DNA from: Allobosea sp. UNC402CLCol
Lineage (GTDB): Bacteria > Pseudomonadota > Alphaproteobacteria > Rhizobiales > Beijerinckiaceae
Direction: 5' to 3'
Length of the DNA: 64,000 nt
NCBI RefSeq assembly: GCF_000745475.1
Contig: NZ_JQJJ01000015.1
Coordinates: forward strand, 62,001-126,000
A program made the position numbers and the translations under genes. The notes under the pieces were generated by a model that saw only the letters and a list, made by a program, of their open reading frames with translations, searched no databases and was not told the DNA's origin. Positions 37,930 to 48,951 of the stretch are shown piece by piece (positions within the stretch are counted from its first letter, which is position 1; each line of letters opens with the position of its first letter).

Positions 37930-39662
37930 GACGCCACCGTTTGGCGCTGGACGCTCGGCAGACCGCCCTGGCGCATGACCTTCTGGAGGATCTCGTCCTT
38001 GGGCCCGAAGGCCTGGATGCGACCATCGGCTATCATCGCGATGTGATCGACACCAGCGATCGCGGTCTGGCGATGCGTCACGACAATCACGATGCCGCCG
38101 CGCTCGCGAACACCGAGCACGGCGCGGGTCAGCGCTTCATCGCCATCATGGTCGAGATTGGAGTTGGGCTCATCGAGCACCACCAGGAAGGGATTGCCGA
38201 ACAGGGCACGTGCCAGGGCGACCCGCTGCCGCTGCCCGCCTGACAAGGCTGCGCCGCCTTCCCCGATGACCGTGTCGTAGCCGTTCTCCAACTTGATGAT
38301 GAGCTCATGAGCTCCGGCCGCCCTGGCCGCGGCGACAATCGCGTCATCCATCGCATCGGGAAGGAAGCGACTGATGTTCTGGGCGACGGTCCCATCGAAG
38401 AGCTCGATGTCCTGTGGCAAGTAGCCGACATGCCGGCCAAGCTCTGCCGAATCCCATTGCGTGATCGCGGCACCGTCGATCCGCACTTCTCCCTTGAGCG
38501 GCTTCCAGACACCGACCAGCGCACGAACCAATGTCGACTTTCCCGAAGCGCTGGGGCCGATGATGCCGAGCCCCTGCCCTGCTTCGAGTTTCAGCGAAGC
38601 GCCGTGCAGGATCGGGTTCTGGCGGCCGGGCGCGGCAACGATCAGGTTCTCGGCCGTGAGGCTCTGGGACGGCTCAGGCAGCGCTGTCTTGCGCTCACCC
38701 GCGAAGGCCGGGGAGTCGAGCACCTGCTTCAGCCGGGCATAGCCCTGGCGCGCTCCGACAAAGCCCTTCCAATGTGCAACTGCGGTCTCGATCGGCGCCA
38801 AGGCCTTCGAGGTCATGATCGAGGCCGCGATCATCGCGCCGCCAGAGACGTCGCCATGGATCGAGAGATAGGCGCCGAGGCCCAGAACTGCCGATTGCAG
38901 CACCATGCGGAACACTTTTGCGAAGGAACCGATCCCGCTGGTCGAGTCGGAACTCGCCAGCCAATCCCTGACATGGCGAAGGTTCGCTTCATGCCAGCGG
39001 CGCTGGAAAGCTGGCGCCATACCCATGGCGGTCAAGGCTTCGGTGTTGCGACGGCTGGCTTCAGCGACCGCCTGGCGCGCTCCCGCGCTGGCCATATGCG
39101 CCTTGGTCGCAAGACGGCTGCTGCGTTCGGTCAGCCAGGTCAAAGACAAGATGATGATGCCGCCACCGATCGCGAGCCACCCCAGCCAGGGATGCAAGAT
39201 GAAGCAGCCGGCCAGGAAGATCGGCATCCACGGCATGTCGAACAGGGCGGTCGGGCCCAATGACGACAGGAAAGCCCTGATCTGGTCGAGATCACGGATC
39301 GGCTGCATCGCTTGCTCGGTACGGAAGCCCATCAAGGGCAGGCGCTGTGCCGCCGCGAAGGCCGCCAGCGAGACCTGATCGTCGAAGCGCGCCCCGATCC
39401 GCGCCAGCATCCTGACCCGCACGGAATCGAGGAAGCCTTGCAGGACATAGGCCGCCAGCAGGAGCAGCGACAGGCCGATCAGCGTCGGCACCGAACGCGA
39501 GCTCAGCACCCGGTCATAGACCTGCAGCATGTAGAACGAGCCCGAGAGCATCAGCAGATTGATCAGGCCCGAGAAGATCGCAACAGCGATGAAGGCGCCG
39601 CGGCAGGACGCGAAAGCCTGGGCGACGATCGAGTGGGACGAGGCGGACGCAGGGCGGCTCAC
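37926..39662 (-). CDS. Type I secretion system ABC exporter (PrtD family permease/ATPase)
   Basis: This 578-residue fusion of membrane and ATPase domains belongs to the PrtD type; it lacks the N-terminal C39-like domain of HlyB. The membrane part covers about 20-310. The nucleotide domain has Walker A GPSASGKSTL, the signature LSGGQRQRVALARALF and Walker B FLVVLDEPNSNLD with an H-loop IVVTHRQTA. It energises export of the RTX protein encoded just upstream (73 bases between genes). The overlapping start of the adaptor gene shows co-transcription. All ATPase residues look intact. Confidence 0.95.
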   Translation of the reverse strand: MSRPASASSHSIVAQAFASCRGAFIAVAIFSGLINLLMLSGSFYMLQVYDRVLSSRSVPTLIGLSLLLLAAYVLQGFLDSVRVRMLARIGARFDDQVSLAAFAAAQRLPLMGFRTEQAMQPIRDLDQIRAFLSSLGPTALFDMPWMPIFLAGCFILHPWLGWLAIGGGIIILSLTWLTERSSRLATKAHMASAGARQAVAEASRRNTEALTAMGMAPAFQRRWHEANLRHVRDWLASSDSTSGIGSFAKVFRMVLQSAVLGLGAYLSIHGDVSGGAMIAASIMTSKALAPIETAVAHWKGFVGARQGYARLKQVLDSPAFAGERKTALPEPSQSLTAENLIVAAPGRQNPILHGASLKLEAGQGLGIIGPSASGKSTLVRALVGVWKPLKGEVRIDGAAITQWDSAELGRHVGYLPQDIELFDGTVAQNISRFLPDAMDDAIVAAARAAGAHELIIKLENGYDTVIGEGGAALSGGQRQRVALARALFGNPFLVVLDEPNSNLDHDGDEALTRAVLGVRERGGIVIVVTHRQTAIAGVDHIAMIADGRIQAFGPKDEILQKVMRQGGLPSVQRQTVAS

Positions 39663-39735
39663 GGGATGCGCTCAAAGATCATGAATCGAGACAAAGAGCC
39701 GGCGCGGAAGGCCCGCGCCGGCCGTGATCGCAACC

Positions 39736-42700
39736 TCAGACGAAGCGGAAATCGTCCTGGTGCAGGTTCGACATCGCGACGTTCTTCAGCGTGATCGTGT
39801 TATTGGCGTCATAGGCTATGACCGTGTCGGAGCCGACCTGGCTTGCGGCGGCCAGGACGGACGAAAGATCCGCAAAGACCGCGTCGTCGAACTCGATCAC
39901 GTCATCCGTGCCGGCACCCGCCACGAAGTCCGTGATCGTGTCCTTGCCGAAATCGGATCCAAACACGAACACGTCGTTGCCGGCGCCGCCGGTAAAGACG
40001 TTGGCGCTCCGACCACCGGTCAGGATATCGTCATTCGCGGACCCGACCATCTCCGGAACTTCGATCGTCAGGGAGACGTCGGCGCCAGCACCGATGCTGC
40101 CATCGTCGCGCGTGTAGCTGATCGTTCCGGTGACGTAGGAGCCGTCCGGGCGCGGCACGGAATCCCCCGGTCCAGCTGTCAACGAGATCGAGGAGATGCC
40201 CCATTCGGCCAGGGTTTTCAGCTCGCCAGCGTCGGTTTTTCCGTCCTGATTGATGTCCTGCCAGACACGGAACTCGCTCCAGCGCTCGTCAGAGCTGTCG
40301 AGCACGTCGTCACCATTCGTGTCGAACGCGATCCGGAGACCTTCGAGGTCGGTCTTGCTGCCTGCCGCCCAATTGGTGAAGGCGATCTCCTTGGCCTGGT
40401 CGATCACGCCGTCGGGGCCAGCATCTCCCCCTTCTGCCAGATCGATGACCAGGAAGCCATCTTGCGGACCTATCCAGGCCGTCTGTTGACGCACGCCGTC
40501 GCCGTCCCAATCGAAGGCAGCACTCGAATCATTGAATCCGATTAGGTCGAGCCCCTGCCCATCCAAATCCAACGCGATCGGGGCGGCGGCATAACGGATG
40601 AAGCCCCAATCATCTCGTGACCAAGCAAAATCGAGATAGCCCCAGGCGTTGTAATGCCAGTAGACGTAATCCCACCACTGCTCGTTTCGGGGATCGTAAT
40701 TCTCAACAGTGCGCGACCCGTCGTCATAATTGACATGCTTGTCGTTTAGGCGCCAAGCCCAATCAAAGAATTCAATGACCGTTGACCAGTTTTGCTGGTT
40801 GGCAGGGTCATAGAAATGTCTTTGATGCGAGCCGTTATCGAAATCGATCGCTCTCGACACATGTCCAGACCAATCGTGGATATCCTGCCACGAGGCCCAG
40901 TCGCTGGTATTATTTACATCCCAGTTTTGATACTCGCGACGGCCATCGTCCCAATTGATAGCACGATAGTAAAGTCTTCCCGCAGAATCGTGAATATACT
41001 GCATCCAGCTCCACGAATCGGAACCAGAATGATCCCACCTTTGTTCTTCGATTCGCCCATCATCCCAAGCAATATAATGATATACTAGACGGTCATATAC
41101 ATCAAAATTGTAAACCAGATGCCACCAGCTTTGAACATTGCTCTGGTCCCAATTCCAATCGGTTCGCGTTCCGTTATCATAGTGGGCCCTCTGCCAGATA
41201 AGCCTGCCCGCAGTGTCATAGGTTTGGACGATATGCCACCAGTCCTGGGTGTTGCTTTGATCCCAAGACCAGCCATTTCGTGTGCCGTCGTCGTTATAAG
41301 CCTCCTGCCATGTCTGCCGGCCCGCAGCGTCGAAGGTCTGCACCAGATGCCACCAGCCTTGCACATTGGCTTGATCCCAATGCCAAACGGTTCGGTTACC
41401 ACCGTCGTATGAGATTTCCTGCCATGTCTGTCGACCGGCGGCATCGAAGGTTCTGATTAGATGCCACCAGTCCTGTGTATTGGCGTGATCCCAAGTCCAG
41501 TCGGATCGGCTTCCATCGTCGTAGAAGGCTTGTTGCCAGATATGTCGGCCGTAAGCGTCGAAATTCTTGTCCAGCCGTGACCACGACTGAACGTTTGAGA
41601 CATCCCACTCCATCGTGGAGCGAGTGCCGTTGTCGAATTTTGTCTCCTGGCTCAGCTTTTGACCAGCAGCATTGAACTCATCCGTCCGCATCGACCAGTC
41701 TGCTGTACCAGCGGCATCCCAATAGAAATCCGTCCGCGTGCCATTGTCATTGATATTGACCTGTTTCTCCAAGCGGCCGGCGACATCATAACTCTGAACA
41801 TAGGAAGCCCACAGCTGCGTGTTCGCAACGTCCCAAGCATAAACCGTGCGCGCGCCGTTCCCGTGGAAGGTCGTACCGCTCGTTTGCCGCGATTGGGCAT
41901 CGAAGTTCTTGACGTAAACCTCGACGCCACTGGCCGCGTCGGCATCCCAGCCCAACCTCGTTTTCGAACCGTCAGCATTGTCGATATTCCAGGCGACCGC
42001 CCTGTCAGTGCTGACGAAATAGTCGAGATCCGCAGCCGTTACCGTCTTGTCAGAGAACTCGAAAATCTCGATGGCAGCCAGATCGGTGCCGTCGGGCGAG
42101 CCGACGCGTTTGTCGACGATCGTGAAGCGATCGATCGCCACCTGCAGCGTGATCTCATAATTGGTCCTCTCACCGGACAGAACGACCGTGTCGATGCCGT
42201 CGCCCCCGTCGATGACATCATTGCCGCCACCGCCGATCAGGCGGTCATTGCCTGCGCCGCCAAGGAGGACATCGTGGCCCTCCCCGCCGTCGAGTATATC
42301 GTCGCCGTCGCCGCCAGTAAGCTGATCGTCTCCTGCGCCGCCCAAAAGGGTATCGTTACCGGCACCGCCGTCTAGGACGTCATTGCCGGCACCGCCGATC
42401 AGTTGATCGGCGCCTGCGCCGCCCCAGAGACGGTCGTCGCCTGCTCCGCCATCGAGGATGTCGTCGCCGTCATCACCGTAGAGTTCATCGGTCCCGACCC
42501 CGCCATAGAGCTTGTCGACCCCGGCTCCGCCACGCAGCGTGTCGTCGCCGTCATCGCCATACAGCTCATCGTCGCCGTCATCACCGTTCAGCGTGTCATT
42601 GCCGGCCTGACCATGGAGCAGGTCGTTGCCGAGACCACCATTGAGAACGTCGGTTCCTTCGCCACCCTCCAGCCGATCATTGCCGGCGCCGCCGATGAGA

Positions 42701-45700
42701 ATATCGTCGCCCTCGTCGCCGAGGAGCAGATCGTCGTCATCGCCACCGTCGAGCTGATCATTGCCGGCTCCGCCGGCGAGCTCGTCATTTCCGGCGCCAC
42801 CACGCAGGATGTCATCCCCTGCGTCACCCCAGAGTTTGTCGGCTCCGGCGCCCCCTTCAAGCGTGTCGTTGCCATCTCCTCCATAGAGGCTATCGACACC
42901 GGCACCGCCATACAGCTGATCTGCGCCCGCAGCGCCGCGCAACTCGTCGTCACCGTCATCGCCATAGAGCGTGTCGGCCCAACTGCCGCCGAGCAGGATG
43001 TCATTGCCGTTGCCGCCGCGTAGCGTGTTCAGGCCCTCGCCACCGTCGAGCACGTCATTGCCGTCACCGCCGTCGAGCTCATCGTCGCCTTCACCACCGA
43101 AGAGCCGGTCGTGACCAGCTCCGCCGTAGAGCTTGTCTGATCCATCTCCGCCATCGAGCAGATCATCGCCGTCACCGCCATAGAGCGTGTCGACGCCCGC
43201 TCCGCCGTAGAGGGCGTCATTGCCGGCATCGCCCTGCAGCGTGTCGGCCGAGCTGCCGCCGATCAGGATATCGTTGCCGCTCCCGCCGCGGAGCGTGTTC
43301 CGGCCCTCGCCTCCGTTGAGCTCATCGTCCCCATCGCCACCATCGAGCTCATCGTCGCCTTCGCCGCCGTAAAGCTGGTCTGCGCCTGCCCCGCCATAGA
43401 GCTTGTCGACGCCAGCTCCACCGTAGAGCGTATCGTTTCCGGCTTCTCCATAGAGAGTGTCGTTGCCGTCCTCGCCATAGAGCACATCGTTGCCGGCATA
43501 GCCGACGAGGATGTTGTCGCCGGTTCCGCCATAAAGGCTGTCGGCCCCGAGCGTGCCATAGATGCGGTCATTGCCGCCCATGCCGTTGACGAGATGGACG
43601 TTGTCATCGGCATAGATGATGTTGTCCGCTTCGCCGTAGATCGTCACGCTCAGCGTCGTGTCGTAATAGATCGTCTGCTGAACGACACGGCCCTGCGCGT
43701 CGAACTCGGTGTCGATGGCCGTCCAGGTCTCGACCGCAAGGCCGTCGAGATTGAGCTGGCGATGTCCGCCATTGGCCAGGGCGTAGCTCTCCACGACCTG
43801 CTCATAAGGCGTCAATTGCCGCCACAGATCGGCTCCAGCGACCGAGGTTCCGCTCTTCAGATACTGGAAGCTGTCGACCGCCGACTGCGTCAGGAAGAAA
43901 TTCTGGACGATGACCTCGCCGCGGCCGGTCTCGACGAACTCCTCGAACGGCCGGTTCTCGTAGATGCCGCGCCCTTCCTCATCGGTGCCGATGAGCACGG
44001 GCCGGAGGATCGTTTGCATCGCGCCCGCTCGCGTCGTGATGACGAGATCCGCGCCGCGCCGGGCATAGAGCGACCCTTGCTGGTCGATGCTCACGCCGAA
44101 GCGGACGATGTCGTATTCGGACGCCGAGTTCGTCGTGGAGGCCACAATCGTGTCGCGTGCCTCGGTCGCGTCGATGTCGATCGTATCGTTGCCCGCACCG
44201 CCGATCAGGGTATCGGCGCCGCTGCCGCCGTTCAGGTAGTCGTCGCCGTCACCGCCGACCACCAGATCGTCGCCGGCGCCGCCATAGAGCGTGTCATTGC
44301 CGTCACCGCCATTGATCCAGTCATGGCCGGCTCCGCCATCGATGGTGTCGTCGCCGGCGCCGCCGACCAGTAGATCGGTGCCCTGGTGGCCGACAATGCT
44401 GTCGTTGCCGGCGCCGCCGTCATAGCGCAACACGGATTGGATCGCCTGGCCGCTAAAGTTGACGTTGTCGGCACCGTCGGTGCCGATCTGATGCAGCGTG
44501 GCGCCCGGGCCGAAGGCGTTGTCGATCTTAACGACGTGGCCGCCTTGGCGCAGGATCAGCGTATCGGGGTTGTTCGGATCGAAATCCGGCGTCCAGGCCA
44601 GCTTGTCCGCGATGCCAAGTAGATGCGCCGTGATGCCTCCGCGGAAGTCATTGGCCGAGCCCTGATTGAGGCCGAGCTCTTGGGCGCGCAGTAGCGTAAC
44701 CAGCCAACCGGCCGCGAATTCGCTCTGAGGCTGCGCCGCGATCAACGTGTTGATCAGCGACACGTTCTCCAGATAGTAACGATAATCCTTGGCAATCTGG
44801 ACGTCGAAGGCGAGTTGCACCATGCCTTCGTCGCGCGACGCATGGAAGGCGCGGCGAACCACCACATCGCCGCCGACCAAACTAAGACCGGCCAATGCAG
44901 CATTCTGTGCATAGGCGATCGCAGCCGTCGTGTTGTCCTGATTCAGCTCGCCATTGTTGCCGACCGGATCGACGGCGAAAACATAGCGCTGGTTCATGTG
45001 GTTGACGAAGTAGCCGACCTTGGTCGGGCCATACTCCGCGGCGGCCACGGCCTTCACGCCTAGTGAATCCAGGAACGCGTTGATATTGTTGGCGGCGGTC
45101 TTCGCCATCGTGTCGGCAAAGATGATCTTGCCACCATCCATGACGAGCCAGTTCCCGGTCGTCATGCGCCCTGTTGCTTGATCCAGGATGATATCTGCCG
45201 TAGCGACGTCATCATTGTCGGTAAAGACATTACCAAGCATCGTGCCGATGATCTGACCGATTGCCGAGCCGATGAATGGTCCAATGATTGGAATAGCACT
45301 GAATACCGCAGCGCCGACTGTGGCGCCAATGCTCGACATGGCCGAACCAAAAAGGGCCGCCTCTTCGCTTTTTGCTTGAACGATCTTTTGGCCAAGTTGG
45401 GATCCGAAGTAAGATCCCAGCATATTTCCGATGTTGATTCCCATTTGAGAAAAGCCGAACCCGTCTGAAAGTTCAGCAGCCCTCATCAGGCCAGTAACGG
45501 GGTCTCGAACCAGATTTCCTAACGCCATATTCGTTACGTTTGTCAGGAACTGATTTCCAACTGTGTTACCTACAGTTGTAAATAAACCTCGCTCAAACCC
45601 CTCAAGGCCGAGCGCGTCGGCAATCTCTCCGACAACGAAGGAACTCAAATAGCTGGTGATCTCACCGCGAAGATTGTTGCCCAGCTGACCCGCAAGTGTT

Positions 45701-47412
45701 TCGAGAGAGCCACCGACAGAAGTTGTCAGCGTAGAGACACCATTCTCTCCCACGACGAGCGATGTAACATCAAATGCTGATTTACCGCCGGCGAGAGCGG
45801 CCCCGAGATTGCCTAGCAAGGTGGAAAGCAGCGCCGAGCTGCCAATTTGGAGAACGACGTTATCGCCCGCTAACGCCCGTCCCAACTGTGAGCCTAACGA
45901 AGCCCCGATGGAGCCAGCCAATATGACCGCGCCGCTGGGCTGCTCGACAGACATGACCTCATCTGCCGAGTTGATATTTAGTTTGAATTTCAGCGAGCCA
46001 TCAGGGTTGAAAAAGTCCTCAATACGAGAGCCGTCGGGAGCCCAGCTGGCCTCTTTGACTAAGGTTCCATTTTCGATGGTACGGCGGACGTCATTCTCAT
46101 ACTCAAACTCTCTGCCCGTGTCCGCCCATTTTGCGACCACTCGGTCGCGCACAATAACGGTATTGCCAAACGCATCCGGCTCGCCTGTCAAAAAATGTGT
46201 GTCTCCAAAATTATCGACGATGTAGGCACTGCGCGCGATCCCGTCGCTGTCACGCCAAGTAATCGCCTCATTGATAGCTTGGTATCCTAAATCGGCATTG
46301 TAGCCGAATAAATCGGGATGCTCGAAGGCGAGTCGATCAAGCTCATCGCCGATAGACCAATTGTGAACTCGTAACCCTCCAGCAATGTAAGTATGAGTGT
46401 CCTTCACTTCAAAATTGTAAGTTTTCCAGCCAGTAACCTCGCGCGGAGCAACCGCGAGACCATGTTCATCGCATCTCACCAACCGTGTTACAGGTTCAAA
46501 TTCTACGCGCTCCGCACTAAGTCTTAATCCTTTCTCTGAATTAAAGTGCACAAGCTCATACTCGACATCGACGGCGTGCCCATCTGCGCCAATAAATTTC
46601 TCGTTCAATAATAGCGCTTTTCTGGCTTCCATAAATCGGCCAGACGCCGTCAGGATGACGTGCCCCGGCGTCAAATAGATAGTAGCTTCATGATCTACGC
46701 GGCCGCGAACAGAGAGTGCGATAATTTCTGTTGTAATATTCTCGAAAAGACGAACAACTTTACCAGGGACAATTGGCGACTCTATCGCGTCACTCAACCT
46801 AAGAGAGCCCTCTCCGGAGAAAGTAGCAACCAATTGTCCTGGCTTGATCAGCTCAATTGGAACGGTGGATCCGTCAGGTAACTGGATCGGGGTCCCGGCC
46901 AAAAAGCATCTAGCCGCCTCGTAGCTATATCTGTGCGGACCAGCCTGCGTGTCGGCCAATGTATCATTCACCATGGCATTATGTTCTGGGCCGTCATCCA
47001 CGTTTGCAATCGCGTGCATCAATTCATGATTTACGACATGCTGAAGAGTGAAAGGGACCCAGGAACCGTCTGTGGTTTGATACTGTCTAATATTTGGATC
47101 ATTTGTATTAATATTTACGATACCTACTCCAAACATATATCTGCCACCTGATTCGGCTCCGTTTGGATCTGTCGTAATTACAATTGTTACGGTAGACGGT
47201 ACAGAATTCTCCAAATAGAATCTAAAACTTTCTGCAGTTGCGATATTCGCCAGCGTAACAAGGACGTTATGAGCAGCTTCAGCGTCCGCCACATTTCCGT
47301 CGGAAAATCTTACGGTGGTAATCACGCCCCTAAGAGATATTACAGCGGTACGATCTTGAATTAGAGCTCTAGCCGCAATCATTATCGCAGCGGCCGCAGA
47401 AGTCTCAGACAT
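39736..47412 (-). CDS. Giant RTX calcium-binding secreted protein with HExxH, Hint and Trp-rich repeat regions
   Basis: This 2,558-residue type I secretion substrate has several parts. (1) An N-terminal domain carries HELMH at residues 129-133, followed by D139; this resembles zincin peptidases (HExxHxxGxxH/D) with Ala for Gly. (2) A Hint domain spans about C169 to H350-N351 ([27 protein letters not shown]), as in inteins and hedgehog autoprocessing domains. (3) A glycine-zipper, partly hydrophobic region lies at about 490-740. (4) RTX nonapeptides (GGxGxDxxx) lie at about 995-1080 and 1270-1740, forming Ca2+ beta-rolls. (5) About 11 Trp-rich 38-residue repeats lie at 1837-2271. (6) EF-hand-like loops ([25 protein letters not shown]) lie near 2365-2400. 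(7) A terminal RTX block forms the probable secretion end. It could be a toxin, adhesin or protease. The HlyC-like protein, exporter and adaptor genes lie beside it. Confidence 0.93.
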   Translation of the reverse strand: MSETSAAAAIMIAARALIQDRTAVISLRGVITTVRFSDGNVADAEAAHNVLVTLANIATAESFRFYLENSVPSTVTIVITTDPNGAESGGRYMFGVGIVNINTNDPNIRQYQTTDGSWVPFTLQHVVNHELMHAIANVDDGPEHNAMVNDTLADTQAGPHRYSYEAARCFLAGTPIQLPDGSTVPIELIKPGQLVATFSGEGSLRLSDAIESPIVPGKVVRLFENITTEIIALSVRGRVDHEATIYLTPGHVILTASGRFMEARKALLLNEKFIGADGHAVDVEYELVHFNSEKGLRLSAERVEFEPVTRLVRCDEHGLAVAPREVTGWKTYNFEVKDTHTYIAGGLRVHNWSIGDELDRLAFEHPDLFGYNADLGYQAINEAITWRDSDGIARSAYIVDNFGDTHFLTGEPDAFGNTVIVRDRVVAKWADTGREFEYENDVRRTIENGTLVKEASWAPDGSRIEDFFNPDGSLKFKLNINSADEVMSVEQPSGAVILAGSIGASLGSQLGRALAGDNVVLQIGSSALLSTLLGNLGAALAGGKSAFDVTSLVVGENGVSTLTTSVGGSLETLAGQLGNNLRGEITSYLSSFVVGEIADALGLEGFERGLFTTVGNTVGNQFLTNVTNMALGNLVRDPVTGLMRAAELSDGFGFSQMGINIGNMLGSYFGSQLGQKIVQAKSEEAALFGSAMSSIGATVGAAVFSAIPIIGPFIGSAIGQIIGTMLGNVFTDNDDVATADIILDQATGRMTTGNWLVMDGGKIIFADTMAKTAANNINAFLDSLGVKAVAAAEYGPTKVGYFVNHMNQRYVFAVDPVGNNGELNQDNTTAAIAYAQNAALAGLSLVGGDVVVRRAFHASRDEGMVQLAFDVQIAKDYRYYLENVSLINTLIAAQPQSEFAAGWLVTLLRAQELGLNQGSANDFRGGITAHLLGIADKLAWTPDFDPNNPDTLILRQGGHVVKIDNAFGPGATLHQIGTDGADNVNFSGQAIQSVLRYDGGAGNDSIVGHQGTDLLVGGAGDDTIDGGAGHDWINGGDGNDTLYGGAGDDLVVGGDGDDYLNGGSGADTLIGGAGNDTIDIDATEARDTIVASTTNSASEYDIVRFGVSIDQQGSLYARRGADLVITTRAGAMQTILRPVLIGTDEEGRGIYENRPFEEFVETGRGEVIVQNFFLTQSAVDSFQYLKSGTSVAGADLWRQLTPYEQVVESYALANGGHRQLNLDGLAVETWTAIDTEFDAQGRVVQQTIYYDTTLSVTIYGEADNIIYADDNVHLVNGMGGNDRIYGTLGADSLYGGTGDNILVGYAGNDVLYGEDGNDTLYGEAGNDTLYGGAGVDKLYGGAGADQLYGGEGDDELDGGDGDDELNGGEGRNTLRGGSGNDILIGGSSADTLQGDAGNDALYGGAGVDTLYGGDGDDLLDGGDGSDKLYGGAGHDRLFGGEGDDELDGGDGNDVLDGGEGLNTLRGGNGNDILLGGSWADTLYGDDGDDELRGAAGADQLYGGAGVDSLYGGDGNDTLEGGAGADKLWGDAGDDILRGGAGNDELAGGAGNDQLDGGDDDDLLLGDEGDDILIGGAGNDRLEGGEGTDVLNGGLGNDLLHGQAGNDTLNGDDGDDELYGDDGDDTLRGGAGVDKLYGGVGTDELYGDDGDDILDGGAGDDRLWGGAGADQLIGGAGNDVLDGGAGNDTLLGGAGDDQLTGGDGDDILDGGEGHDVLLGGAGNDRLIGGGGNDVIDGGDGIDTVVLSGERTNYEITLQVAIDRFTIVDKRVGSPDGTDLAAIEIFEFSDKTVTAADLDYFVSTDRAVAWNIDNADGSKTRLGWDADAASGVEVYVKNFDAQSRQTSGTTFHGNGARTVYAWDVANTQLWASYVQSYDVAGRLEKQVNINDNGTRTDFYWDAAGTADWSMRTDEFNAAGQKLSQETKFDNGTRSTMEWDVSNVQSWSRLDKNFDAYGRHIWQQAFYDDGSRSDWTWDHANTQDWWHLIRTFDAAGRQTWQEISYDGGNRTVWHWDQANVQGWWHLVQTFDAAGRQTWQEAYNDDGTRNGWSWDQSNTQDWWHIVQTYDTAGRLIWQRAHYDNGTRTDWNWDQSNVQSWWHLVYNFDVYDRLVYHYIAWDDGRIEEQRWDHSGSDSWSWMQYIHDSAGRLYYRAINWDDGRREYQNWDVNNTSDWASWQDIHDWSGHVSRAIDFDNGSHQRHFYDPANQQNWSTVIEFFDWAWRLNDKHVNYDDGSRTVENYDPRNEQWWDYVYWHYNAWGYLDFAWSRDDWGFIRYAAAPIALDLDGQGLDLIGFNDSSAAFDWDGDGVRQQTAWIGPQDGFLVIDLAEGGDAGPDGVIDQAKEIAFTNWAAGSKTDLEGLRIAFDTNGDDVLDSSDERWSEFRVWQDINQDGKTDAGELKTLAEWGISSISLTAGPGDSVPRPDGSYVTGTISYTRDDGSIGAGADVSLTIEVPEMVGSANDDILTGGRSANVFTGGAGNDVFVFGSDFGKDTITDFVAGAGTDDVIEFDDAVFADLSSVLAAASQVGSDTVIAYDANNTITLKNVAMSNLHQDDFRFV
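40600..41904 (-). repeat. Trp-rich 38-residue (114-base) tandem repeat within the RTX gene
   Basis: About 11 full units and one partial unit run head to tail inside the RTX gene. The most regular units begin [11 protein letters not shown], continue YDDGTRxxWxWDQxN and end xQxWWHLVQT; the neighbouring units at residues about 1980-2095 are nearly identical. The pattern DxxGRxxxxxxxDG is reminiscent of YD/RHS repeats, but the unit is longer (38 residues, against about 21) and has four to five Trp. The outer units have drifted, which suggests expansion from the middle. Confidence 0.85.
42195..43605 (-). repeat. Main RTX nonapeptide block (calcium-binding GGxGxDxxx repeats)
   Basis: Translated on the minus strand, this stretch is an almost unbroken series of nine-residue repeats such as [18 protein letters not shown] and GGDGDDELD. 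It is the classic RTX motif that folds into a beta-roll on binding Ca2+ outside the cell. At the DNA level it gives a visible GC-rich 27-base periodicity. A shorter block of the same kind lies at about 44170-44430. Confidence 0.92.
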
Positions 47413-47439
47413 GGCGCCATCTACCTTTGATAGACTGGG

Positions 47440-47850
47440 TTAAACCACGAGATTCGGATAAAGACCCTTCAAGTACGAAAGGTCAGAGGCATCACTCGTC
47501 GAGATTCCGGGTATTTCTTTGCCAATGATCAATTCCTGGAGATATACATTGCCGTTATCAAGTTTTTTATCATGCATAAACGAAGCATATGCCTGATCTG
47601 AGATAATCGTATTGGCAACACTCCTAGTAATTTTTGGAATGAGGAGTACAGATATGCCAGAATACAGGACGACTTCACTCCGCATTATAACCAAATTCGC
47701 CTCATAAAACATATCGCGCGACACCCCTCGTTCAAAATCGGAGCGGCGCGCCTCACTGAGATCGTCAATAATTTGGAGCTGACATATATACTGAATTAGA
47801 TTCCCAATTCTTTTAATCTCCATGAGGTCGCATTTTGATTTAACGAACAT
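47440..47850 (-). CDS. AT-rich orphan protein between the HlyC-like and RTX genes
   Basis: This 136-residue protein has no signal peptide; it begins MFVKSKCDLMEIKRIGN, with an alternative start at M10. A segment rich in beta-branched residues (EVVLYSGISVLLIPK) lies near the middle. I recognise no family. It is 27 bases upstream of the RTX gene on the same strand and about 107 bases after the HlyC-like gene, so it is probably in the operon. An immunity protein or chaperone for the RTX product is possible by position only. Its DNA is clearly AT-rich, like the 5' part of the RTX gene. Confidence 0.6.
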   Translation of the reverse strand: MFVKSKCDLMEIKRIGNLIQYICQLQIIDDLSEARRSDFERGVSRDMFYEANLVIMRSEVVLYSGISVLLIPKITRSVANTIISDQAYASFMHDKKLDNGNVYLQELIIGKEIPGISTSDASDLSYLKGLYPNLVV

Positions 47851-47957
47851 ACGTCACCTCACAAGAACACATACTTCGCTTTATCGCGCCCTATGCTGAG
47901 CCATTAAGCGGGCAAGCAAGCAATATGACGGAAGTTATATTACTCTCTTTTAGCTTC

Positions 47958-48350
47958 TCATCGGCGATGACTAAGGAATTCACGGTAAAACTCTTCCGCG
48001 CCTCCGAATGGAGCTATTGTCCTGATCGCCCTAACGGTATCACCTGACTTCCAGTCCTCCGGTCGCAGCGTCGGGGCGCTTGCCTCGAGTCGCGCGTCCA
48101 CCTCAGGCGAGACGCGGGCATAAAGCACCACTGCCGCCGGACGACCTTCATGATAGAACAGCCGGAACTGGCGCAGCAGGATCGGCGGCATCACCAACCA
48201 CTCCAGATCGCTGATCAGATATTGCTTGAATTCCGGGCTTTGGCTCATCAGCCAGACGATCTCGCCCAGGATCGTGGCTACCGTTTTGTCCGCTCCCGAA
48301 GGCACATCCGTAGCTTCGGGTCGGGCACCATTCCCAGCATCGGCAACCAA
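47958..48350 (-). CDS. HlyC/RtxC-like acyltransferase homologue lacking the catalytic residues
   Basis: This 130-residue protein matches the RTX toxin-activating lysine acyltransferase family: ILGEIVWLMSQSP, ISDLEWLVMPPILLRQFRLF, LRPEDWKSGD and TIAPFG align without gaps to E. coli HlyC in the key regions. In HlyC the catalytic residues are His23 (SPLH) and Asp92 (FID); here the corresponding residues are Phe41 (SPEF) and Arg110 (AIR). HlyC also has a C-terminal extension that this protein lacks. The fold is probably kept while the transferase activity is likely lost, perhaps leaving a chaperone or binding role. It is the first recognisable gene of the RTX operon. Confidence 0.78.
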   Translation of the reverse strand: MVADAGNGARPEATDVPSGADKTVATILGEIVWLMSQSPEFKQYLISDLEWLVMPPILLRQFRLFYHEGRPAAVVLYARVSPEVDARLEASAPTLRPEDWKSGDTVRAIRTIAPFGGAEEFYREFLSHRR

Positions 48351-48951
48351 GGCAGCACCGCATAGCAGCTCCAGATCCCGGTCGCCACCGACCCCTCAGA
48401 TGCGGAGTTGACTATCCCTGCCCGAGGCACAAAAAAGCCGCAATACAACTTTGGCGTGAGAGCGCGCGTTTCAGGGATCTGTTGCGGATTTGATGCACAT
48501 CTTTGTTTTCATTGTGTAATTCAGCGCAATAATCGAGTGCTCCCTTCACACCCGCCGACATACGTATTGCCAGGGGAGGATAGCACAGCTGGCCGCGCTG
48601 CCGGTTATCGCAGTCTCTCCTGGCTCCCACGGCATTGGCCAAGTGACGCATTCGCAATGTCTCCCGTTGGCGATTTGCCAAGGAGACTGCCCTCCTCCCA
48701 GGGGCCTGACCAGCACCGGTTCAGGTGCCAGGTGGCCAGTAGTCCCCAAATACCGCTATCGGATGGCGCCGGCATACAGGCATCCTTGCCTCGGCCCGGC
48801 GAGCCGCAAGCGGGACGGCACAGCATTGGGTTTGGTCGCCTAACGGCCAAGCCGCAGGCGGCCGGCGCCAGTCAATGCCGGAATTTGATGACGGCGGATT
48901 GGCACCGCCGAAGCCATCACTACGCCGGACGCCGATCGCTAGGAGCGGATC
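48351..48951. other. 600-base intergenic region between the RTX operon and the kinase gene
   Basis: This separates the divergent HlyC-like gene (minus) and the GHMP kinase gene (plus), so it must contain at least two promoters. Open frames here have implausible composition. A small GGCGG/CCGCC stem near 48893-48909 and the strong AGGAG before the kinase GTG (48941) are the only clear signals. I found no convincing lux-box copy here by eye. Confidence 0.4.

Noticed and set aside
42195..43605. Periodic DNA that could be taken for a CRISPR array or satellite
   Set aside because: The period is 27 bases and translates on the minus strand into uninterrupted RTX nonapeptides. There are no unique spacers of constant length.
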